Positions 1-9,261 of a DNA stretch of 64,000 nucleotides are shown one piece after another. The translations under genes and the position numbers were made by a program. Source of the stretch: Thiodiazotropha sp050305635 (GTDB lineage Bacteria; Pseudomonadota; Gammaproteobacteria; Chromatiales; Chromatiaceae); assembly GCA_050305635.1 (NCBI GenBank), contig JBNLFS010000122.1, positions 1-64,000 of the forward strand. Direction: 5' to 3'. The notes beneath the pieces were generated by a model that saw nothing but the letters and a program-made list of their open reading frames with translations, did no database searches and was not told the origin of the DNA. How positions within the stretch are numbered: position 1 is the stretch's first letter; every line of letters starts with the position of its first letter.

Positions 1-1152
1 GCGGATGTCCTGATCGTGGTGCATGCCGATGATCACCGAACCGGCGGCGAGGAACAGCAGCGCCTTGAAGAAGGCGTGGGTCATCAGGTGGAAGATGCCG
101 GCGGCGTAGGCCGAGGCGCCCAGGGCCACCATCATGTAGCCAAGCTGCGAGAGGGTCGAGTAAGCGACCACCCGCTTGATATCGTTCTGCACGATACCGA
201 TCAGGCCGGTGAAGAAGGCGGTGGTGGCGCCGATCACCAGGACGAAGCTGAGTGCGGTCTCGGAGAGTTCATACAGGGGCGACATACGCGCCACCATGAA
301 GATACCGGCGGTGACCATGGTGGCGGCGTGGATCAGTGCGGAGATCGGGGTCGGGCCCTCCATGGAGTCCGGCAGCCACACATGCAGCGGCACCTGGGCC
401 GACTTGCCCATCGCGCCGATGAACAGCAGGATGCCGATCACCGACATCAGCGACCAGCTGGAATCGCCCCAGATCTGGATCTGGGTATCGGCCAGGGACG
501 GGGCCATGGCGAACACCTCGGCATAATCCAGGCTGTTGGTGTACATGGCCACCGCGGCGATGCCGAGAATGAAACCGAAGTCCCCCACCCGGTTGACCAG
601 GAAGGCCTTCAGGTTGGCGAAGATCGCGGTGGGACGCACCGACCAGAAACCGATCAGCAGATAGGAGACCAGGCCCACCGCCTCCCAGCCGAAGAACAGC
701 TGCAGGAAGTTGTTGGACATGACCAGCATCAGCATGGAAAAGGTGAACAGGGAGATGTAGCTGAAGAAACGCTGGTAGGAGTTGACCCCGGCCAGGCTGG
801 TCTTCGGCCAGTTGTGCTCGTCATCGGCCATGTAACCGATGGTGTAGATATGTACGCAGAAGGAGACGAAGGTGACCACGCTGATCATCACCGCGGTGAG
901 CTGATCAACCAGAAATCCCACCTCCATGTGCAGGCCGTCACTGACCATCCAGGTGTAGACGGGACCGTTAAACACCGCCAGGCTGCCGGTGATAAATCGG
1001 TACAGCACATAGAGGGAGAGCAACGCCGAGACACCGACACCCGTACTGGTCACCCAGTGCGCGCCCTTGCGACCCAGTTTCGCGCCGAAAAAGCCGGCCA
1101 GAATCGCCCCGACCAACGGTGCCAGTACAATTGTCAGATAGATATTTTCCAT
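1..1152 (-). CDS. nuoL: NADH-quinone oxidoreductase subunit L (3' end outside window)
   Basis: Antiporter-like, proton-translocating membrane subunit of complex I. Only the first 384 codons are present: the frame opens at ATG 1150-1152 (MENIYLTIVLAPL) and is still open at base 1, so the remaining third and the stop lie outside. The translation is a chain of hydrophobic helices with the NuoL-typical stretch HIYTIGYMADDE near residue 100. It follows nuoK after 177 bases, the widest gap inside this operon, in which I see neither gene nor terminator. nuoM and nuoN are expected further left. Identification rests on translation and operon position. Confidence 0.95.
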   Translation of the reverse strand, partial: MENIYLTIVLAPLVGAILAGFFGAKLGRKGAHWVTSTGVGVSALLSLYVLYRFITGSLAVFNGPVYTWMVSDGLHMEVGFLVDQLTAVMISVVTFVSFCVHIYTIGYMADDEHNWPKTSLAGVNSYQRFFSYISLFTFSMLMLVMSNNFLQLFFGWEAVGLVSYLLIGFWSVRPTAIFANLKAFLVNRVGDFGFILGIAAVAMYTNSLDYAEVFAMAPSLADTQIQIWGDSSWSLMSVIGILLFIGAMGKSAQVPLHVWLPDSMEGPTPISALIHAATMVTAGIFMVARMSPLYELSETALSFVLVIGATTAFFTGLIGIVQNDIKRVVAYSTLSQLGYMMVALGASAYAAGIFHLMTHAFFKALLFLAAGSVIIGMHHDQDIR

Positions 1153-1329
1153 AACCGTTTTCTTTTATTTGGCCAGCTGTTCAAAGCCCGTGAACGCTAT
1201 TCTGAGGCATGCGCTCCAGCCCTTTTCAGCGACCCGGTTTACCGAAGTCTCAGTTAATTCCGAGTTCCGCAAACGCAGCGCGCAGAAAACCACACGGGTC
1301 ACTGGCGATGATTTGCGAACTGTTTGACC

Positions 1330-1635
1330 CTACCCTTTCAGCGCATCCATGTCCTGGACGTTGATACTGCGCTTGCTGCGGAACAGCACCACCAGGATCG
1401 CCAGGCCGATGGCCGCCTCAGCCGCCGCAACGGTGAGGATGAAAAACACGAACACCTGTCCCGCCGTATCCCCGAGAAAATGGGAGAAGGCGATGAAATT
1501 GATGTTCACTGCCAGCAGCATCAACTCCACGCACATCAACAGAATGATGACGTTCTTGCGGTTGATGAAGATGCCCGCGACACTGATGGCGAAGAGGATG
1601 GCGCCCAGGGTCAGGTAATCCGAAAGTGCGATCAT
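1330..1635 (-). CDS. nuoK: NADH-quinone oxidoreductase subunit K
   Basis: Small membrane subunit of complex I, 101 residues, the usual family length, with three predicted transmembrane helices (about residues 5-25, 30-52 and 62-85). The two membrane glutamates important in the family are present, in CVELMLLAVN (helix 2) and in AAAEAAIGLA (helix 3). It lies 8 bases after nuoJ, consistent with translational coupling in the nuoA-N operon. Start ATG 1633-1635 gives MIALSDYLTLG, a standard NuoK N-terminus. Nothing unusual seen. Confidence 0.96.
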   Translation of the reverse strand: MIALSDYLTLGAILFAISVAGIFINRKNVIILLMCVELMLLAVNINFIAFSHFLGDTAGQVFVFFILTVAAAEAAIGLAILVVLFRSKRSINVQDMDALKG

Positions 1636-1643
1636 AGCGTTGC

Positions 1644-2246
1644 TTATCCTTTGTCCGCGTCCATGGAGACGAGGCGAACCCGGTCATTGCGTTTCACCAG
1701 CACCTGCTTGGAGGGGTCGAGGTATTTGGTATCCGTGCGCCGGCGCATGGTCAAGCCGATGGCGGCGATGATGGCGACCAGCAGAATCACCGCGGCCACC
1801 TCGAAGGGATACATGTAGACGGTGTAGAGCACGCTGCCGAGCGCCTCGGTATTGCTGTAATCCGCAGCCTGCCGGGCGGGCGCCGCGTACACGTCCAGGC
1901 CGAAGTTTTTCGGCCCCACCACCAGGATGAGTTCCGCCGCCATGGCCAGCGCCATGACGATGCCCAGGGGCAGCATCTTGATGAACCCGGCGCGCAGCAC
2001 CGCCAGATCGATGTCCAGCATCATCAACACGAACAGGAACAGCACCATGACCGCGCCGACATACACCAGTACCAGGGCAATGGCGAGGAATTCCGCCTCG
2101 GCGAGCAGCCACACGCCGCTGCTGGCGACAAAGGTGAGGATCAGGAACAGCGCCGAGTGCACCGGGTTGCGCCGGGTCACCACCATGGTTGCGGCAACCA
2201 CGATCACCGCTGCGAGCACGTAGAAGATCAGCTTTTCAAGTGTCAT
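1644..2246 (-). CDS. nuoJ: NADH-quinone oxidoreductase subunit J
   Basis: Membrane subunit J of complex I, 200 residues, five hydrophobic segments (about 5-22, 30-48, 55-78, 90-110, 142-163). The conserved helix VYVGAVMVLFLFVLMMLD, which carries the pi-bulge region in known structures, is intact. Residues from about 168 form a charged cytoplasmic tail. It sits 36 bases after nuoI and 8 before nuoK. Family assignment is by sequence pattern and position; no oddities. Confidence 0.95.
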   Translation of the reverse strand: MTLEKLIFYVLAAVIVVAATMVVTRRNPVHSALFLILTFVASSGVWLLAEAEFLAIALVLVYVGAVMVLFLFVLMMLDIDLAVLRAGFIKMLPLGIVMALAMAAELILVVGPKNFGLDVYAAPARQAADYSNTEALGSVLYTVYMYPFEVAAVILLVAIIAAIGLTMRRRTDTKYLDPSKQVLVKRNDRVRLVSMDADKG

Positions 2247-2282
2247 AGAGGATTGCCTGGGTTACTCATGGTTGGCCGATGA

Positions 2283-2771
2283 TCAGCGTACATTCGCCTG
2301 CGCCTCGATATCCGCCGCCAGCTGGGACTCATACTTGTCCCCCACCGCCAGCAGCTTCTCTTTGGTCATGATGTTCTCGCCCCGGTTTTCGAAGTGGTAT
2401 TCGTAGACCCGGGTCTCGACGATGGCATCCACCGGGCAAGCCTCCTGGCAGTAGCCGCAATAGATGCATTTGAACAGATCGATGTCGTAGCGGGTGGTAC
2501 GGCGTGAACCATCCGCCCGGGGCTCCGCCTCGATGGTGATCGCCAGGGCCGGACAGGTGGCCTCACAAAGCTTACAGGCGATGCAGCGCTCCTCACCGTT
2601 CGGATAGCGGCGCAGTGCATGCAGCCCACGAAAGCGGGGCGATACCGGAGCCTTCTCCTCCGGGTACATGATGGTGAACTTCTTGCGGAACAGGTAACGG
2701 CCGGTGACGCTCAGGCCACGGAACAGCTCCAGCAGGAAAAGACTCTTGAAGTAATTGACGAATACGTTCAT
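2283..2771 (-). CDS. nuoI: NADH-quinone oxidoreductase subunit I (two 4Fe-4S clusters)
   Basis: Peripheral-arm ferredoxin-like subunit that carries clusters N6a and N6b and passes electrons from NuoG towards NuoB. Two complete 4Fe-4S motifs are visible: CIACKLCEATCP (about residues 60-71) and CIYCGYCQEACP (about 99-110). The start chosen is ATG 2769-2771 (MNVFVNYFKSLFLLE), giving 162 residues; a longer in-frame start at 2792 would overlap the nuoH end and adds seven residues not typical of the family. Gap to nuoH is 8 bases. Confidence 0.95.
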   Translation of the reverse strand: MNVFVNYFKSLFLLELFRGLSVTGRYLFRKKFTIMYPEEKAPVSPRFRGLHALRRYPNGEERCIACKLCEATCPALAITIEAEPRADGSRRTTRYDIDLFKCIYCGYCQEACPVDAIVETRVYEYHFENRGENIMTKEKLLAVGDKYESQLAADIEAQANVR

Positions 2772-2779
2772 GGGTGACC

Positions 2780-3835
2780 TCAATCGAACCACCAGGGCAT
2801 CTTATAGACCACGGCAAGTCCGACGACCGCGATCCAGACGATGGTGATCGGGATAAAGACCTTCCAGCCCAGGCGCATGATCTGGTCATAGCGATAACGG
2901 GGGAAGGTGGCGCGCAGCCAGAGGAACAGGAACATGAAAAAGGCGGTCTTGATCACCAGCCAGATGAAGCCGGGCACCCAGTCGGTCAAGGCGCCGAGCA
3001 CCGACCAGCCCTGGAAGGGCGAAAGCCAACCGCCGAAAAACATCACCGCGGTGAGCGCGGAGATCAGGATCATGTTGGCGTATTCCGCGAGGAAGAACAC
3101 GGCGAAAGTCATGCCGGAGTATTCCACGTGGAAACCGGCGACGATTTCCGATTCACCCTCGGCCACATCGAATGGAGCGCGGTTGGTTTCCGCCACGCCG
3201 GAGATCACATAGACCACGAACAGGGGCAGCAGGGGCAGCCAGAACCAGGAGAAGAGTCCCCCCTCCTGGGCCTTGATGATCTCCCCCAGATTGAGGCTGC
3301 CGGCAGCGACCAGCACGCCCACCAGGGCGAAGCCCATGGCGATCTCGTAGGCCACGATTTGCGCGGCGGAGCGCATGGCGCCGAGAAAGGCATATTTGGA
3401 GTTGGAGGCCCAGCCGCCGATGATCACCCCGTAGACCCCCACCGAGGTCAACGCCAGGATGTAGAGCAGCCCGGCATTGATGTCCGCCAGCACCAGCTTT
3501 TCATTGAACGGGAACACCGCCCAGGCGGCCAGGGCCGGTCCCAGGGTGATCGCCGGAGCCATGAGAAACAGGAATTTGTTGGCCCGGGTCGGGATGACAA
3601 TCTCCTTGAACATCAGCTTCAGCGCATCCGCGATGGGCTGCAGCCAGCCCTTGGGACCCACCCGGTTGGGTCCGATACGCACCTGCATGTAGCCGATGAT
3701 CTTGCGCTCGGCATAGGTGAAATAGGCCACCACCAACATCATCGGAGCCACGATCACGATGATCTTGATCAGGGTCCAGATCAGATACTGAAGTTCGGAG
3801 GGAAGCGCTTCCCAAAGGCTGCTGAAGAGTTCCAT
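2780..3835 (-). CDS. nuoH: NADH-quinone oxidoreductase subunit H
   Basis: Membrane subunit of 351 residues joining the peripheral and membrane arms of complex I and forming part of the quinone chamber. Eight or so transmembrane helices; conserved segments AYFTYAERKIIGYMQ, RIGPNRVGPKGWLQ and ETNRAPFDVAEGESE are all present, the last being the charged loop that lines the quinone site. It begins 3 bases after nuoG ends, so the two are likely translationally coupled. Length slightly above the E. coli protein, from an N-terminal extension of about 20 residues before the first conserved helix. Confidence 0.96.
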   Translation of the reverse strand: MELFSSLWEALPSELQYLIWTLIKIIVIVAPMMLVVAYFTYAERKIIGYMQVRIGPNRVGPKGWLQPIADALKLMFKEIVIPTRANKFLFLMAPAITLGPALAAWAVFPFNEKLVLADINAGLLYILALTSVGVYGVIIGGWASNSKYAFLGAMRSAAQIVAYEIAMGFALVGVLVAAGSLNLGEIIKAQEGGLFSWFWLPLLPLFVVYVISGVAETNRAPFDVAEGESEIVAGFHVEYSGMTFAVFFLAEYANMILISALTAVMFFGGWLSPFQGWSVLGALTDWVPGFIWLVIKTAFFMFLFLWLRATFPRYRYDQIMRLGWKVFIPITIVWIAVVGLAVVYKMPWWFD

Positions 3836-3838
3836 CGG

Positions 3839-6202
3839 TTATGCTTTCTCCACGGTCACTTCACCATACGGCTGACCCAGCAAGGCGGTGCGCTTGAGGC
3901 CGGACGAGATCCAGGCACACCCTTCGGGGATGCGCTCATCCAGCTCGAGGGGCAGATCCACCTGATTGCCGTTCTGTTGCACCCGAACCTGGCCGATCCC
4001 CTCGAGCCCCTGTTTTCGCGCCTCGTCCGGGTGCAGGCGGATCGTCTCCCGCCCCGCATCCCGGGTCTGCTGCAGGGCATGAGCCCGGCGCACCAGGGCA
4101 TCGCTGGCATACAGGGGAACATCGCCGCCCCGTTGCAGCGTGCCGGAAACCAGTTGTTGTTCCAGTCCCTCCAGTTCGGCCACATGGTTATCCAGTTTGG
4201 CCGACTCACACAACCCGCGGACCTCGTCGAGGATCTGGGTCGAATCGGTATAGTCGAAACCGGGCTGGTCAAGCAGATTGCCCAGCACCCGCAGGATTTT
4301 CCAGGCGGGACGGCTCTCACCCTGGGGACGCACCGCACCCCGGCTCTGTTGCCACCGCCCCTCGGCGTTGACATAGGACCCTGAGGTTTCGGCAAAGCTC
4401 GCCATGGGCAGCAGGATATCGGCGCACGTCTCGAGCTCTGGGCTGCGGAAGGCGCTCAGCGCCACCACCAGATCAGCACTCTGCAGGGCGCTGGTGGACA
4501 GGGCAGCGTTCCAGAAATCGACACCCGGCTCGACCCCCATCAGCAGGTAACCCCTGCGCGGCAGCTTGAGCATGCTCAGCGCATTGAGCCCGCGCCCACC
4601 CTCCCCGGCGGGTGTACCGCCACAGGCCAGGTGGGGCACCGCTCCGGCCAGCTGGGCACCCACACTGTTGGCCGCCCCAGGCAGGATGGAGAACACCGCG
4701 CCGGTGGCCTCCGCGAGTTTCGCCCCAAGCACCGCCAGGACGGCAAAGTCGGGATGTGCCTGGGCCAGGCCGCCCAGCATGATCATCGCCTTGTCCGAGT
4801 TTTTCAGACGCTCCGCGGCCTGCTTGGCGAACTCGTCCGGCTTGGCGGATTTCAGCCATGCGGCGGCCGCGCCGCTGGCCTTGACCCCCGCTGCCTTGGC
4901 CACCCCGGCCAGCCGGGAGACCCACTCGCTGGAGAGGCAGGCGGATTGGGAAGCCGCATGATTCAAGGGTACCTGCAAAGGATTCAGGTAATGCACCGAT
5001 GCACCGGCCAGAGCGGCCTTACGCACCCGATGGGCAAGAATCGGCTGCTCCTTGCGCAGGTTGCCGCCGATCACCAGGATGGACTGCAGCTGATCGATAT
5101 CGCTCAGGTTAAGACCCAGCCAGTGAACACCCTGCTGGGTCTCATCCAGCCGGAAATCCCCCTGTCGGGTGCGGGTGTCGATATTCGAACAACCCATACC
5201 GCGCATCAGTTTCTGCATCAGGTAGAGTTCTTCCAGGGTTGCGGTGGGTGACGCAAGGGCGCCGAGCTGTTCCCCGTCGCCGATCTCCCTAAGCTTCCTG
5301 GCGACCGCTTCGAGAGCCTGGTCCCAGGCTACGGTTTTCCAACTGCCGCCCTGCTTGATCATCGGACGGGTCAGGCGCTCTTCACTGTAGAGCCCCTCAT
5401 AGCTGAAACGGTCCCGGTCCGAGATCCAGGTCTCGTTGATCGACTCGTTGTCCCGGGGATGCACGCGCATCACCGTATTGCCGCGCAGATGCAGATTCAG
5501 ATTGGATCCCAGGCTGTCATGAGGCGCCACCGAATCGACCTGGGTCAGTTCCCAGGCGCGGGCGCTGAAACGATAGGGTTTGGAGGTCAGGGCCCCCACC
5601 GGGCAGAGATCGATCACATTGCCCGAGAGTTCCGAGCCGACGCTCTTCTCCACATAGGTGCCGATCAGGGTGTGTTCGCCGCGACCGGTCGCGCCGAGTT
5701 CCCGCAGGCCAGCGATCTCCTCGCCGAAGCGCACGCAGCGGGTACAGTGGATGCAGCGGGTCATGTCGGTGGCGATCAGCGGTCCCAGGTTCTTGTCGGC
5801 CACCACCCGCTTGCCTTCGCCGTAACGGGTCACGTCCCGGCCGTAACCCATGGCCACGTCCTGCAGTTCGCACTCGCCGCCCTGATCGCAGATGGGACAA
5901 TCCAGAGGATGGTTGATCAGCAGGAACTCCATGGTCCCCTTCTGTGCCGCCAGGGCTTTGGGGGAACGGGTATGGACCTTCATGCCATCGGTCACGGGGG
6001 TCGCACAGGCCGGCAGTGGCTTGGGCGCCTTCTCCACTTCCACCAGGCACATGCGGCAGTTGGCGGCCACCGAGAGCTTCTTGTGATAACAGAAACGGGG
6101 AATCTTGATGCCGGCCGCGTCGGTGACTTCGATCAGCATGGTCCCTGCCTTGGCCTGCAGCACCTGCCCGTTTACTTCGATGGTGACTGTGTTATCTGTC
6201 AT
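3839..6202 (-). CDS. nuoG: NADH-quinone oxidoreductase subunit G
   Basis: Largest peripheral subunit, 787 residues. N-terminal 2Fe-2S ferredoxin domain with RFCYHKKLSVAANCRMC and the last ligand in LPACATPV; a His-Cys3 4Fe-4S site in HPLDCPICDQGGECELQ (about 98-114); a further 4Fe-4S site in TRCIHCTRCVRF (about 147-158) with its distant Cys in VIDLCPVGAL. The rest is a molybdopterin-oxidoreductase-like fold without cofactor. I do not see the extra N7 CxxC..C cluster motif after residue 220. The C-terminal half is Ala- and Leu-rich and the least conserved part, as usual. Gap to nuoF 14 bases. Confidence 0.95.
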   Translation of the reverse strand: MTDNTVTIEVNGQVLQAKAGTMLIEVTDAAGIKIPRFCYHKKLSVAANCRMCLVEVEKAPKPLPACATPVTDGMKVHTRSPKALAAQKGTMEFLLINHPLDCPICDQGGECELQDVAMGYGRDVTRYGEGKRVVADKNLGPLIATDMTRCIHCTRCVRFGEEIAGLRELGATGRGEHTLIGTYVEKSVGSELSGNVIDLCPVGALTSKPYRFSARAWELTQVDSVAPHDSLGSNLNLHLRGNTVMRVHPRDNESINETWISDRDRFSYEGLYSEERLTRPMIKQGGSWKTVAWDQALEAVARKLREIGDGEQLGALASPTATLEELYLMQKLMRGMGCSNIDTRTRQGDFRLDETQQGVHWLGLNLSDIDQLQSILVIGGNLRKEQPILAHRVRKAALAGASVHYLNPLQVPLNHAASQSACLSSEWVSRLAGVAKAAGVKASGAAAAWLKSAKPDEFAKQAAERLKNSDKAMIMLGGLAQAHPDFAVLAVLGAKLAEATGAVFSILPGAANSVGAQLAGAVPHLACGGTPAGEGGRGLNALSMLKLPRRGYLLMGVEPGVDFWNAALSTSALQSADLVVALSAFRSPELETCADILLPMASFAETSGSYVNAEGRWQQSRGAVRPQGESRPAWKILRVLGNLLDQPGFDYTDSTQILDEVRGLCESAKLDNHVAELEGLEQQLVSGTLQRGGDVPLYASDALVRRAHALQQTRDAGRETIRLHPDEARKQGLEGIGQVRVQQNGNQVDLPLELDERIPEGCAWISSGLKRTALLGQPYGEVTVEKA

Positions 6203-6216
6203 CGTGGTTCGTGTCT

Positions 6217-7491
6217 CTAGCCAACCCCGACCATGCAGCGCTTGTGGTCGATGTGATATTGGAACTCATCCCGGTAGTGGCGCAGCATGCCCTGTACCGG
6301 CATGGCGGCGGCATCGCCCAGCGCACAGATGGTCTTCCCACTGATCTTGTCCGCAATGTCGTCGAGCAGGTCCAGATCCTCCTGGCGGCCCTGGCCGGTC
6401 TCGATCCGGTGAACGATCCGGTAGAGCCAGCCGGTGCCTTCCCGGCAGGGAGTGCACTGACCGCAGGACTCTTCATGATAGAAGTAGGACATGCGCTCCA
6501 GAATCTTCACCATGCAGTTGCTGTCGTCGAGCACGATGACCGCACCGGATCCGAGCATGGAACCAGCCCCGGCGATCGAGTCGTAATCCATGTTGAGGGT
6601 CATCATCTGCTCGCCGGGAATGATCGGAGCAGAGGAACCACCCGGGATCACCGCCTTGATCTTGCGGCCGTCTTTCATGCCACCGGCCATCTCCAGCAGG
6701 GTGGAGAAAGGCGTACCCATGGGAATCTCGAACACCCCCGGGTTGTTGATGTTCCCGGAGATGGAAAAGAGTTTCGAACCACCGCTGTTCTTCACCCCCA
6801 GATTGGCGAACCACTCGCCGCCCTTCTCCAGGATTACCGGTATGGAAGCGAGACTCTCGGTGTTGTTGATGATCGTGGGACGGCCATACAGTCCGAAGTG
6901 GGCGGGAAACGGCGGCTTATAGCGGGGCTGGCCTTTCTTGCCTTCGATGGACTCGAGCAACGCAGTCTCTTCACCACAGATATAGGCCCCGGCACCCAGA
7001 TGGGCATGGAGTTCGAAATCGAATCCGGAACCCAGCAGATTCTCCCCCAGGTAACCCGCTTCACGGGCCTCTTTCAGGGCATGCTCGAAACGTTCATAAG
7101 GTTCCCAGAATTCACCGCGGATGTAGTTGTAACCCCGGGTCGCGCCGATCGCATAACCCGCCAGGATCATGCCCTCGATCAGTTGATGGGGGTTGTAGCG
7201 CAGGATATCCCGGTCCTTGAAGGTGCCCGGCTCGCCCTCGTCCGAGTTGCACACCACGTACTTCTGGCCCGGCGCATTGCGGGAAATGAAACTCCACTTC
7301 AACCCGGTGGGGAATCCCGCCCCGCCGCGACCGCGCAGCCCGGACTTCTTCACCTCTTCGATGATCGCATCGGGCGAGCGCCTTTCGCTCAACACCTGCT
7401 TGAGCATCTGATAACCGCCCCGGCTTTCATACTGTTCCAGCAGCCAGGGACGTTCCAGATCCAGGGTACGCAGACAGACTTCGTTGACCAT
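6217..7491 (-). CDS. nuoF: NADH-quinone oxidoreductase subunit F (NADH/FMN-binding)
   Basis: Entry subunit of complex I: binds NADH, FMN and cluster N3. 424 residues, family length. Visible are the glycine-rich nucleotide/FMN segment RGRGGAGFPTGLKWSF (about 51-66), CNSDEGEPGTFKDR, GAYICGEETALLESIEG, and the 4Fe-4S motif SCGQCTPCREGTGW (about 345-358) with the fourth ligand in KTICALGDAAAMP. Start ATG at 7489-7491. It lies 5 bases after the nuoE stop. Confidence 0.97.
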   Translation of the reverse strand: MVNEVCLRTLDLERPWLLEQYESRGGYQMLKQVLSERRSPDAIIEEVKKSGLRGRGGAGFPTGLKWSFISRNAPGQKYVVCNSDEGEPGTFKDRDILRYNPHQLIEGMILAGYAIGATRGYNYIRGEFWEPYERFEHALKEAREAGYLGENLLGSGFDFELHAHLGAGAYICGEETALLESIEGKKGQPRYKPPFPAHFGLYGRPTIINNTESLASIPVILEKGGEWFANLGVKNSGGSKLFSISGNINNPGVFEIPMGTPFSTLLEMAGGMKDGRKIKAVIPGGSSAPIIPGEQMMTLNMDYDSIAGAGSMLGSGAVIVLDDSNCMVKILERMSYFYHEESCGQCTPCREGTGWLYRIVHRIETGQGRQEDLDLLDDIADKISGKTICALGDAAAMPVQGMLRHYRDEFQYHIDHKRCMVGVG

Positions 7492-7496
7492 GGGGT

Positions 7497-7997
7497 TTAC
7501 TCCAGCCCGTCCAGAATCGCGTCGACGATTTCCGGAGTCAGGTTTTCATAATACTGTTTGCCGATCTGCATCATCGGGGCTCCGCCACAGGCGCCCAGGC
7601 ACTCTACCTCTTTGAGGGAGAAAAGACCGTCTTCGGTCACCTCGCCGAAGCCGATGCCGAGGCGTTTTTCCAGGTGCTCGACGATGACATCCGCCTTGTT
7701 GGTCATGCAGGAGACGTTGGTGCAGACACAGATCTTGTGCTTGCCCACCGGCTTGAGCTCGTACATGGAGTAGAAGGTCGCCACCTCATAGACCGCGATC
7801 GGCGGCATATCCAGATAGGCGGCCACCTGGTCCATCAGTTCGGTGGTGAGCCATCCGCCATTGTCATCCTGAACTACCATCAGGGCGCCCATCACGGCGG
7901 ACTGTTTCCACTCTGGAGGATATTTGGCGATCCAGCGATCGATCTCCGCACAGACTTCGGGAGAGAAAGAAACCTTGTCTTTTGCTGATACTGTCAT
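7497..7997 (-). CDS. nuoE: NADH-quinone oxidoreductase subunit E
   Basis: Thioredoxin-like 2Fe-2S subunit (cluster N1a) next to NuoF. Ligand motifs: CTNVSCM (about residues 90-96) and CLGACGGAPMM (about 131-141). The start is set at ATG 7995-7997 (MTVSAKDKVSF; 166 residues), 10 bases after nuoD; the longest open frame reaches 8036 and would overlap the end of nuoD with a non-homologous leader. Mid-operon position between nuoD and nuoF fits. Confidence 0.94.
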   Translation of the reverse strand: MTVSAKDKVSFSPEVCAEIDRWIAKYPPEWKQSAVMGALMVVQDDNGGWLTTELMDQVAAYLDMPPIAVYEVATFYSMYELKPVGKHKICVCTNVSCMTNKADVIVEHLEKRLGIGFGEVTEDGLFSLKEVECLGACGGAPMMQIGKQYYENLTPEIVDAILDGLE

Positions 7998-8007
7998 ATT
8001 GCTTGCT

Positions 8008-9261
8008 CTAGCGGTCGATCTCACCAAACACCACATCCATGGTTCCGATCACCGCCACCACATCGGCGAGCATATGGCCCTTGACCATCTCGTCCATGGA
8101 AGCCAGATGAGCAAATCCAGGCGCGCGAATCTTCAAACGGTAGGGTTTGTTGGCGCCATCGGAAATGATGTAACAGCCGAACTCCCCCTTGGGAGCTTCA
8201 ACCGCGGCATAGGCCTCGCCCACCGGCGGACAGTAGCCTTCGGTGAACAGCTTGAAGTGGTGAATCAGACCCTCCATGTCGTTTTTCATGTCGTTGCGCA
8301 TCGGCGCGGTGACCTTGTGATCGTCCAGCATCACCGGTCCCGGATGGTGGCGCAGCCAGTGAATGCACTGTTTGACGATGCGGTTGGACTGACGCATCTC
8401 CTCGATACGCACCAGGTAACGGTCATAGCAGTCGCCGTTTGTACCTACTGGAATATCGAATGCCACCTTGTCGTAAGCGGCATAGGATTGTTTCTTGCGC
8501 AGATCCCAGGCCACACCGGAGCCCCGCAGCATGGGGCCGGTATATCCGAGCTGCAGCGCCCGTTCCGGAGAGATCACCCCGATACCCACGGTACGCTGTT
8601 TCCAGATGCGATTGTCGGTCAGCAGGGTTTCGTATTCATCCACCAGAGTCGGAAAGCGGTTGGTGAAATCCTCGATGAAATCGAGCAGGGAACCCTGACG
8701 GGCCTCGTTCTTCAGCGATACGTCCCGTCCGGTGACCCACTGGCTGGCCTGATACTGGGGCATCTTGTCCGGCAGATCGCGATAGACTCCGCCCGGACGG
8801 TAGTAGGCGGCATGCATGCGCGCCCCGGAGACGGCTTCGTAGCAGTCCATCAGATCCTCGCGCTCGCGGAAGGCATACAGAAACACGGTCATCGCACCGA
8901 CGTCGAGGGCGTGGGTGCCCAGCCACATCAGGTGGTTGAGAATTCGGGTGATCTCATCGAACAGGGTGCGGATGTACTGGGCGCGGATCGGCGCCTCGAT
9001 ACCCAGCAGTTTTTCGATGGCGCGTACATAGCCGTGTTCGTTACACATCATGGAGACGTAGTCGAGCCGGTCCATGTAGGGAATGCTTTGATTGTACGGC
9101 TTGCTTTCCGCCAGCTTTTCCGTGGCCCGGTGCAGCAGACCGATATGCGGATCGGCGCGTTCGATCACCTCGCCGTCCATCTCCAGAACCAGTCGCAGCA
9201 CACCGTGCGCGGCGGGATGCTGGGGACCGAAATTCAGGGTGTAGTTGCGAATCTCAGGCAT
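8008..9261 (-). CDS. nuoD: NADH-quinone oxidoreductase subunit D
   Basis: 49-kDa-type subunit, derived from the hydrogenase large subunit, forming the quinone site with NuoB. 417 residues from ATG 9259-9261 (MPEIRNYTLNFGPQHPAAHG), the conserved start; it overlaps the nuoC stop by 8 bases. Longer starts to 9291 run into nuoC. The quinone-site histidine motif GPQHPAAHG and the segment HIGLLHRATEKL are intact. nuoC and nuoD are separate genes, unlike the fused nuoCD of E. coli. Confidence 0.96.
   Translation of the reverse strand: MPEIRNYTLNFGPQHPAAHGVLRLVLEMDGEVIERADPHIGLLHRATEKLAESKPYNQSIPYMDRLDYVSMMCNEHGYVRAIEKLLGIEAPIRAQYIRTLFDEITRILNHLMWLGTHALDVGAMTVFLYAFREREDLMDCYEAVSGARMHAAYYRPGGVYRDLPDKMPQYQASQWVTGRDVSLKNEARQGSLLDFIEDFTNRFPTLVDEYETLLTDNRIWKQRTVGIGVISPERALQLGYTGPMLRGSGVAWDLRKKQSYAAYDKVAFDIPVGTNGDCYDRYLVRIEEMRQSNRIVKQCIHWLRHHPGPVMLDDHKVTAPMRNDMKNDMEGLIHHFKLFTEGYCPPVGEAYAAVEAPKGEFGCYIISDGANKPYRLKIRAPGFAHLASMDEMVKGHMLADVVAVIGTMDVVFGEIDR

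Noticed and set aside
16..1257. Long plus-strand frame of 413 codons
   Set aside because: It is antisense to nuoL, His/Gly/Asp-rich and without domain features; the high G+C produces many such mirror frames throughout the window (for example 2774-4384, 21189-22763, 36002-37441).
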